Virus record (IMG/VR): IMGVR_UViG_3300046532_000954
Coordinates: 1 to 20,450 of that record
Reading direction: 5' to 3' (one strand)
Origin: a virus
DNA length: 20,450 bases
The notes below the pieces were generated by a model. It did not search any database. It was not told where the DNA came from and saw only the letters and a program-made list of their open reading frames with translations. Within the stretch, counting starts at the first letter, position 1, and every line of letters starts with the position of its first letter. Positions 16,039-20,450 of the stretch are shown one piece after another. The position numbers were made by a program, and so were the translations under genes.

Positions 16039-16691
16039 TGGGGTCTAAACTATTATCAGGTGTACATAAGAACAAAGAGTTGTTGAAGAACCCTGAAGCT
16101 AAGAAGCTTAAGGCGGTAGTCGATACTGGATACAAGACAGATAAGCAGGACATTTTTATTGAGCAGCTTATCATGAACCCAACTAAGAATAAGATTGGGT
16201 TGGCTATCAAGTCAGGCTATGCCATGAAGTCAGCTGATAAGGTAGTTCAGAGGCTGATGAAAGATGATAAGTTCTTGGCTAGAGTAGAAGCTAGGAAGTT
16301 TGAACTACAGGATAGGCTGAATGTATCACTAGACAGGGTGGCTGAGGAGTATGCACGTATTGCATTCCTCAACCCAGCTGACTATGTGAAGTACAACAAG
16401 GACGGGGATATAGAATCCAAAGCATCAGACATCGTTGACCTCAAGCCAGTCATTACTATTAACAAAGGTAAGTATGGCAAGGGCGTTGACCTAACATTCT
16501 ACAGTAAGATGGATGCTTTGAAATCATTAAGGGACATGTTCGGATATGACAAACCAGCTAAACACGCTCACCTCATTGCGGGGAATGGACAAGGACTTAC
16601 TAACGAAGGGCTTGAGTCGGCTATCTTCGGACTCATTACAGGAACTCCACAAGCTCCTGTTACTAAAGGATTGGATAGCCCACCCAAATAA
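16035..16691 (+). CDS. terS: terminase small subunit
   Basis: 218 residues, ATG overlapping the previous stop (ATGA). Residues 39-85 (DIFIEQLIMNPT.NKIGLAIKSGY, then a helix ending in a KDDKFLARVEAR stretch) match the N-terminal helix-turn-helix of Terminase_2-type small subunits, normally 'N-x-T-x-A-A-x-x-A-G-Y'. Residues 95-120 (LNVSLDRVAEEYARIAFLNPADY) and 157-171 (SKMDALKSLRDMFGY) match the second conserved part, 'v-l-x-E-l-A-r-i-A-f-x-d-p' and 'K-x-x-A-L-x-x-L-G'. TerS recognises the phage DNA and regulates the TerL ATPase and nuclease. The C-terminal third overlaps the start of the ATPase half by 107 bases. Confidence 0.85.
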   Translation: MMGSKLLSGVHKNKELLKNPEAKKLKAVVDTGYKTDKQDIFIEQLIMNPTKNKIGLAIKSGYAMKSADKVVQRLMKDDKFLARVEARKFELQDRLNVSLDRVAEEYARIAFLNPADYVKYNKDGDIESKASDIVDLKPVITINKGKYGKGVDLTFYSKMDALKSLRDMFGYDKPAKHAHLIAGNGQGLTNEGLESAIFGLITGTPQAPVTKGLDSPPK

Positions 16692-17265
16692 TTTCATCTT
16701 CTCTGGCTATGTCATGACAAAGGATGAGCATGACACTGACTCACCGATGAAACCTTTCCCTGATAAGCCTTACTTGCGTAAGATCATAGAAGTTATCCAT
16801 GAATCGGATCGACTGTTCATACCTAAGAGCAGACAGATCATGATGTCATGGGTAGCTGTGCTCTATTCGTTATGGCTATGCCTATTCCACCCACATCAGG
16901 CTGTGTTCATACAGTCAAAGAAGGAGGAGGATGCTGCAGCCCTAGTGTTTGATAAGAAGATGGAGAATGCTAGGATGTCATTCGTATACCACCATCTACC
17001 TGATTGGTTAAAGGAGATGGTACCAGTTGATACTAGTTATGCTAAGATGAGATTCGGGAATGGAAGTATTGCTCATGGAATACCGGAAGGAGCACACATC
17101 ATTCGCTCACGTACTGCTAGCTTAGTGGTATCAGATGAGTGCGCCTTCCAGCCTGAGTTCGAGGAAGCCTATACTGCTGCCGTACCTATGGCAAAGAAGA
17201 TAGTAGGCTTAAGTTCTGCTTGCGGTGGGACATTCTTCGGGGATATATGCTGCGAGGTGATATAA
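16585..17265 (+). CDS. terL: terminase large subunit, N-terminal ATPase half (separate ORF)
   Basis: 226 residues from ATG 16585 (an in-frame ATG at 16546 would add 13). It has the N-terminal TerL signature GYVMTKDEHD...PMKPFPDKPYLR, then the deviant P-loop region IPKSRQIMMSW (residues 79-89), FIQSKKEEDA, Walker B with catalytic acid LVVSDECAF (Asp184, Glu185) and the coupling motif SSACGG (210-215). It ends at FFGDICCEVI with TAA 17263-17265, exactly where the linker to the nuclease domain should begin, and no nuclease motifs follow. The nuclease half is at 14147-15025. The two halves together are about 518 residues, a normal TerL length. Predicted to power DNA translocation into the capsid. 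It ends 2 bases from the stop of the convergent gene. Confidence 0.85.
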   Translation: MDKDLLTKGLSRLSSDSLQELHKLLLLKDWIAHPNNFIFSGYVMTKDEHDTDSPMKPFPDKPYLRKIIEVIHESDRLFIPKSRQIMMSWVAVLYSLWLCLFHPHQAVFIQSKKEEDAAALVFDKKMENARMSFVYHHLPDWLKEMVPVDTSYAKMRFGNGSIAHGIPEGAHIIRSRTASLVVSDECAFQPEFEEAYTAAVPMAKKIVGLSSACGGTFFGDICCEVI

Positions 17266-17267
17266 TC

Positions 17268-17531
17268 TCATTGCTTTCTTCTATCAAACCTAGCACTACC
17301 AACAGCATAGCTCAACCATAGTGTAGCACGATACTCTATACTCCTAGGTGACCTGCGTTCTTTATTGGTAAGCCTACGTTCTATAGGCTTGATTGATTCT
17401 GGAGGAGAAAGCATAGACAAACTTATTAGTTGGTCAAGCTTATCCTCTAACCTAGATACCCAGAAGGGTTCGTACAGTGTACGCTCCCCTGATATTCTTT
17501 CTTTACTTGAAGATACTGTATACTCCTTCAT
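17268..17531 (-). CDS. small hypothetical protein after endolysin
   Basis: 87 residues. The ATG (17529-17531) has GGAGAC about 8 bases upstream and follows the endolysin stop by 14 bases on the same strand, which argues for a real gene. It is rich in Ser, Arg, Glu and Leu; the middle (SRLEDKLDQLISLSML) could form a short coiled coil and the end is basic (RFDRRKQ). No domain was recognised. Its stop faces the stop of the terminase ATPase half with 2 bases between. It could be a remnant or a true accessory gene. Confidence 0.5.
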   Translation of the reverse strand: MKEYTVSSSKERISGERTLYEPFWVSRLEDKLDQLISLSMLSPPESIKPIERRLTNKERRSPRSIEYRATLWLSYAVGSARFDRRKQ

Positions 17532-17545
17532 TAGACTGTCTCCAT

Positions 17546-17944
17546 TTAGTCTACCAACTCAAAGTGAGGAAGGTCATCAAAGCCATTGTCATTCACTAGC
17601 CAATCACCATCCCAGTCACCACCCCATCTAAGTTTAACATCCATGCTTGCTGCAACGCCCATCACTAGGCCAGCAAATAAAGAGAAGCGTTCCCTGTCAT
17701 TCCAATCAATAGGGTAGGGTGCCACGTCTACAGCTAGCGATGGGTTAGTGTTGTGCTTACTATGTGGATGCTTTATGCGTGACTTCCCTGTATGAAACAT
17801 ATCATCCTGTCTGGTACGACTACGGTGTCCTTCTAGTACGGTGCAGTCACAAACTTTCAGCACCTTCTTTAATATTTTTTGTATTCTTTTATCACATGTC
17901 TCTAGTTTAGACTTAGACTTCTCACTAAATTTGTTTACGTCCAC
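17546..17944 (-). CDS. M15-type peptidase endolysin (L-Ala-D-Glu / D-Ala-D-Ala type)
   Basis: 132 residues from a GTG start (complement of 17942-17944) with GGAGAAG 5 bases upstream. The zinc-peptidase pattern of M15 phage endolysins is clear: LEGHRSRTRQ (38-46), FHTGKS (50-55), SKHNTNPSLAVDVAPYPIDW (62-81) with His64 and Asp73 as metal ligands, then RWGGDWD (107-112) and DLPHFEL (124-130) with His127. It should cut peptide bonds of peptidoglycan. No signal peptide is seen, so it depends on a holin such as the one at 661-915, encoded on the other strand 17 kb away. It overlaps the previous gene by 10 bases. Confidence 0.9.
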   Translation of the reverse strand: MDVNKFSEKSKSKLETCDKRIQKILKKVLKVCDCTVLEGHRSRTRQDDMFHTGKSRIKHPHSKHNTNPSLAVDVAPYPIDWNDRERFSLFAGLVMGVAASMDVKLRWGGDWDGDWLVNDNGFDDLPHFELVD

Positions 17945-18147
17945 GTTTTCTTCTCCATTGATTTAAGTTTCTTCTCAAGGTAGAGAATGTATTCCTCCAC
18001 CGCCAACAAACATTCCACAACCTTAGTCTTACTACGTGATACCTTATGCTCTTCAGTGTATAAAAAGTTAAGCTCTTCGTCTGGTCGCTGCACTCTTGTT
18101 CTCAAGTCTGCCCCCGTAGGACGTTCGACTGGTATACCTTTTACCAT
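17935..18147 (-). CDS. small hypothetical protein
   Basis: 70 residues from the ATG complementary to 18145-18147, which overlaps the upstream stop by one base (TGATG) and has GGGAGG 6 bases before it. A GTG at 18150 would add one residue. It is basic and helical: RPDEELNFLYTEEHKVSRSK, then VECLLAVEEYILYLEKKLK, probably a short coiled coil. The end overlaps the endolysin start by 10 bases. The family and function are unrecognised. Confidence 0.65.
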   Translation of the reverse strand: MVKGIPVERPTGADLRTRVQRPDEELNFLYTEEHKVSRSKTKVVECLLAVEEYILYLEKKLKSMEKKTWT

Positions 18148-18542
18148 CACAATCCTCCCTTAGCTTTTAGTTGGCTATAGAATTGGGTGAACTGCGTAAC
18201 TGACATGAGTGAGTAATGATTGTCCATGGGTAGCGTGATCCAATTCATAAGCGTGAACGTTGGTACAGCCACCGTCCATTCTTCACTGTTGCGCCTAAAG
18301 AATAACACTGGCAGTGCACTAACATCCTTAGCCTGAGTTACTGTTTGCTTCCACCACTTTTCTAATGCTAACTTCTCACATCGTTTCACTTCAATAGCAC
18401 AGCCATCCAAGCCCAACACATCATGCCCACCTTCAGCTGTCTGCATTAGGTTACGCTTGAATGCTATACCTAAGTGGCCCTCTAATAGTTTGCATACTTC
18501 ACGCTCACCACGCTGACCCTTATCTCTACTGGCTTTGCTCAT
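18147..18542 (-). CDS. PD-(D/E)XK nuclease, Holliday-junction-resolvase-like
   Basis: 131 residues. The motif order matches a small phage/archaeal resolvase-type nuclease: GQRGEREV (helix Glu13), GGHDVLG (Asp41), AIEVKR (Glu51-x-Lys53) and a helix with KWWKQTVTQAK (Gln70), then PVLFFRRN. These are the metal-binding and Lys residues of the PD-(D/E)XK fold. The likely substrate is branched DNA formed in replication or recombination, which would be resolved before packaging. Exact specificity is not visible. GGAGGAG lies about 10 bases before the ATG and the gene starts 3 bases after the preceding stop. Confidence 0.8.
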   Translation of the reverse strand: MSKASRDKGQRGEREVCKLLEGHLGIAFKRNLMQTAEGGHDVLGLDGCAIEVKRCEKLALEKWWKQTVTQAKDVSALPVLFFRRNSEEWTVAVPTFTLMNWITLPMDNHYSLMSVTQFTQFYSQLKAKGGL

Positions 18543-18545
18543 ACT

Positions 18546-19028
18546 TTAGTTTCTCCTCCGAATGACCATCCATTCTTTCCACCCAGCAACACGACTAAAC
18601 TGATCGGGAACTATCATTACGCATGGTTCAACATCACCATCATGCCCACGATCATTGCGTCCTTGAAAGGATAGCGGTTGTTTGTTGTCACTTCTAACAG
18701 TATGGTAGAACAACCCATCATTAAATAGCACAACAAACTGTGATGGATTCCCAGTGAACATTGAGTACTCTCTCAGCCGTAGATATTTGTGCAATGAAAG
18801 TATGGTGCCTTCTGGATATTGATCGTGGTTAATATGTCTGCGCTTAAATTCTGAAAACCAATACTTAGTCTCATTAATATTAGAACAGAACCAGTCAGCA
18901 TAATACATGCGTTCATATAGGTCGTGTATCTTACAGACTTGATCTTCCATCAAAAATTTTTTCACTAAATTTTTAATGTCAACATCTGATTGAGTCTCTA
19001 GCTTAGGCTTACTATTAACTGCGATCAT
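18546..19028 (-). CDS. PD-(D/E)XK-like phage nuclease-fold protein
   Basis: 160 residues with GAGAGGAG upstream of the ATG. The middle matches a recurring small phage protein that I associate with the PD-(D/E)XK superfamily: FSEFKRR (Glu60-x-Lys62), DQYPEGTILSLHKYLRL, MFTGNPSQFVVLFNDGLFYH and QGRNDRGHDGDVEPCVMI. Asp45 could be the preceding acidic ligand. Family members usually have an EVK-type motif, a 'TG-x-P...V-x-W-x-DG' strand pair and 'GGR-x-DR-x-D-x-x-D-x-EP'. Here all are present in slightly altered form. A DNA nuclease or DNA-binding role is expected. The substrate is unknown. Confidence 0.6.
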   Translation of the reverse strand: MIAVNSKPKLETQSDVDIKNLVKKFLMEDQVCKIHDLYERMYYADWFCSNINETKYWFSEFKRRHINHDQYPEGTILSLHKYLRLREYSMFTGNPSQFVVLFNDGLFYHTVRSDNKQPLSFQGRNDRGHDGDVEPCVMIVPDQFSRVAGWKEWMVIRRRN

Positions 19029-19185
19029 CAGGGACTCCTCTCTCTAATTCCTCTTGGAAGAAATACAACTGATCCTCCTGCATCTTCAACGCCTTAGATT
19101 GTTCTTGAGTAGAGTACAGCAAAGCAGACACCATGTTCCTTAGCTTATCAATTGCCCCTTGAACTTCTTCCCTAGATGAATCCAT
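19015..19185 (-). CDS. small hypothetical coiled-coil protein
   Basis: 56 residues (ATG complementary to 19183-19185, TAA at 19015-19017) with an excellent AAGGAGG 7 bases upstream. It overlaps the previous gene's end by 46 bases and the next gene's start by 14 bases, both typical of this operon. It is helical and acidic: SREEVQGAIDKLRNMV, then KALKMQEDQLYFFQEELERG. No domain was recognised. The ribosome site and packing between two genes make it likely to be translated. Confidence 0.6.
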   Translation of the reverse strand: MDSSREEVQGAIDKLRNMVSALLYSTQEQSKALKMQEDQLYFFQEELERGVPDDRS

Positions 19186-19601
19186 TTCACATCCTCCTTA
19201 GTCAAAGTTTTTAAATGCTTTAATTCATCTGCGCTATAAGCGATCAACTCTTTGTCAATTATATCTACACTGTCACCACCCTTGTTGACAAAATTGAATG
19301 CGTTGTCATCCTTACATAAGTAGAAGCACTCTCCTAACAATGGTGAAAACATTTTAACATACCCATCACGTTCAAGATCCCTGCGCCACTCATCAATATG
19401 AGTTACGTTGAGACTCTTAAACGTTTTGTCTAATGCTATGCGCTGCCTATCTGCAATCGTCCTACTCTTATCATTATCATCCGCAAAGTTATCATACACC
19501 TCATTGACAATCCGCCCTAATAATTGTAACACAAGTGGACGTTCGGGTGCAACACCTTTCCCTTCTAAGATTTCCTCTGCGTCCTTAGTGAATCGACCCA
19601 T
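19140..19601 (-). CDS. hypothetical protein of the replication operon
   Basis: 153 residues with GGAGAAAG upstream of the ATG. It is hydrophilic and mixed helix/strand: ILEGKGVAPERPLVLQLLGR near the start, IDEWRRDLERDGYVKMFSP in the middle, and a Lys-rich end (LTKEDVKWIHLGKKFKG). No motif was recognised. The start overlaps the upstream membrane-protein gene by 37 bases. The position behind a DnaB-type helicase suggests a replication-linked accessory gene, without direct evidence. Confidence 0.75.
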   Translation of the reverse strand: MGRFTKDAEEILEGKGVAPERPLVLQLLGRIVNEVYDNFADDNDKSRTIADRQRIALDKTFKSLNVTHIDEWRRDLERDGYVKMFSPLLGECFYLCKDDNAFNFVNKGGDSVDIIDKELIAYSADELKHLKTLTKEDVKWIHLGKKFKGQLIS

Positions 19602-19810
19602 TGCTTTCTCCTTATTTCTCTAAGCCAAATGGCAGTGAACATCAAGTCACCTACCAAGAAGCCATGTTGTTGAGTGAATATCCACCATGCTATGAAGCAT
19701 AGGTTACTAGACATCCCTATGTACAGTGCATACTTATACTGCCTAGCAACTAAGCTAACGCTTATAGCTGCCCATACACATAGGATTAGTTGTATTGCGT
19801 AGTGGATCAT
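19565..19810 (-). CDS. small multi-span membrane protein
   Basis: 81 residues. Three hydrophobic segments are visible: about 3-22 (HYAIQLILCVWAAISVSLVA), 27-45 (YALYIGMSSNLCFIAWWIF) and 51-63 (FLVGDLMFTAIWL), followed by a basic end (REIRRKQW). The ATG overlaps the helicase stop (ATGA). The function is unknown; small three-span proteins of this kind occur in phage replication and middle operons, and a transport or signalling role cannot be read from the sequence. Confidence 0.75.
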   Translation of the reverse strand: MIHYAIQLILCVWAAISVSLVARQYKYALYIGMSSNLCFIAWWIFTQQHGFLVGDLMFTAIWLREIRRKQWVDSLRTQRKS

Positions 19811-20450
19811 ATCTCGCCTTCCGTTATAAGTTGTGTACGTTCATTGTAGTTAAGCTTGATGATGCGAGGAGCTGGCCCGTTGCGGTTCTTCCTCAAGTTG
19901 AGGAGGTATTGCTTATACTTATCGGGTGCTCCCGGTTCTTTGTCAACGTTAGTTATCCACTCATAGTATAGGATCATGAAGATGTCAGCATCTTGTGCTA
20001 GTTGATAACACTCACCTATATTATACATCTCTGCTTCCTTCTCACCTTCTCTATTCATCTGGGCTACGATGACCAGCTTGATACCCAGCTTAGTGCATGC
20101 ATTCTTTAATGCTTGGCTATACCTACCAAGGGTGATACGTTTATTGTTCTCCTTAAAAGCTAGCCTGTCATCAGAGATATGGCCAATGTAATCAATCACT
20201 ACTACCTTGATGTCATGCTTAGCATGATACTTGTTAATCATACTGATGATATGATCTATAGTCTTAGGCTTATTGTCTGACATGTAGAGTGAACGTCTCT
20301 CTAATTCTTCAGCAAACCTAGCGACAAGTTGGAAGTGTTCAGGGTTTTCCCCGTAATCACCCGTTGCAATCTTATCCATCTCTACCCCTGATAGTATAGA
20401 TAGGATACGTGTTACGATCTCATCTATATTCATCTCAAGGTTGACGTATA
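19807..20450 (-). CDS. DnaB-type replicative helicase, C-terminal part (partial)
   Basis: The frame runs in from the right edge without a stop, so the ATG at 20431-20433 is internal: the codons before it continue VNLEM, equivalent to the 'SLEM' motif of DnaB-family helicases. Next come LSGVEMDKI, the Walker B strand KVVVIDYIGHI, a helix-strand VIVAQMNREGE with the conserved Gln-x-Asn-Arg, and DADIFMIL with a following RKNRNGP, the usual DnaB end motifs. The Walker A and N-terminal domain lie outside the window. It unwinds the fork as a hexamer during phage DNA replication. 'DYIGHI' replaces the more common 'DYLQL'. Confidence 0.85.
   Translation of the reverse strand, partial: YVNLEMNIDEIVTRILSILSGVEMDKIATGDYGENPEHFQLVARFAEELERRSLYMSDNKPKTIDHIISMINKYHAKHDIKVVVIDYIGHISDDRLAFKENNKRITLGRYSQALKNACTKLGIKLVIVAQMNREGEKEAEMYNIGECYQLAQDADIFMILYYEWITNVDKEPGAPDKYKQYLLNLRKNRNGPAPRIIKLNYNERTQLITEGEI

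Noticed and set aside
14130-17300. Split intein or trans-splicing intron joining the two terminase halves
   Set aside because: The nuclease half has a stop codon two codons before its ATG and its N-terminus matches TerL from the first residues. The ATPase half has only four extra residues after the conserved segment. No intein N- or C-terminal motifs are present, and the flanks are coding (ejection-protein end on one side, opposite-strand ORF on the other).
17365-17631. + strand open frame past the ATPase half, as a terminase continuation
   Set aside because: Its product has no TerL motif, it is antisense to the endolysin end and the following ORF, and the ATPase frame stops 100 bases before.
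20431-20433. ATG as the true start of the helicase gene
   Set aside because: Codons upstream remain open to the window edge and encode the conserved beginning of the 'SLEM'-type motif, so the ATG is internal.
1-20450. tRNA genes, CRISPR arrays, insertion sequences
   Set aside because: I found no cloverleaf with a GTTCGA-type arm, no regularly spaced repeats, and no transposase or integrase motifs by reading. A tRNAscan or CRISPR search would settle this.

Overview
The window looks like part of the genome of a tailed phage (or its prophage/metagenomic equivalent) of a Gram-negative host. Almost every base is coding, genes overlap by a few bases, and Shine-Dalgarno sites of the AAGGAG type are common. 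The products are lysis, virion-ejection, DNA-packaging and DNA-replication proteins. An outer-membrane lipoprotein spanin and a virion transglycosylase suggest a Gram-negative host. The very large ejection-type proteins suggest a short-tailed (podovirus-like) particle, although capsid, portal and tail genes lie outside the window. By eye the base composition is moderately AT-rich (not counted). No tRNA, CRISPR array, insertion sequence or integrase was seen.

Layout. Positions 1-17265 are read on the + strand. They hold the end of a probable tail or fibre gene (to 100); a lysis block of small membrane proteins with a holin-like protein and an embedded lipoprotein spanin (104-1227); a block of low-complexity and GNAT-like proteins (1227-4628); three large proteins of 725, 1427 and 1013 residues that resemble ejected internal-virion proteins (4658-14160); and a packaging block (14147-17265). 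From the right edge back to 17268 the genes are on the - strand: a DnaB-type replicative helicase (cut by the window edge), a small membrane protein, unknown proteins, two neighbouring PD-(D/E)XK-like nucleases, an M15-type endolysin and a small unknown ORF. The two transcription directions meet with 2 bases between stop codons.

The most striking point is the terminase. The large subunit is in two separate, complete ORFs in reversed order. The nuclease half (14147-15025) comes first, directly behind the last ejection protein. The small subunit and the ATPase half (16035-17265) come about 1-3 kb later. Each half is closed by its own stop and start codons, and the split falls in the linker between the two domains. 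Three unknown small genes and a GC-rich hairpin lie between the halves. A tandem duplication of the packaging module followed by complementary loss would explain this order, as would a misassembly, which should be excluded first.

Other points: a long out-of-frame overlap that gives the GNAT-like protein a highly basic tail; sequence modules shared between neighbouring virion-type proteins; a transglycosylase domain at the C-terminus of an ejection protein; and an endolysin placed in the replication operon, far from holin and spanin.
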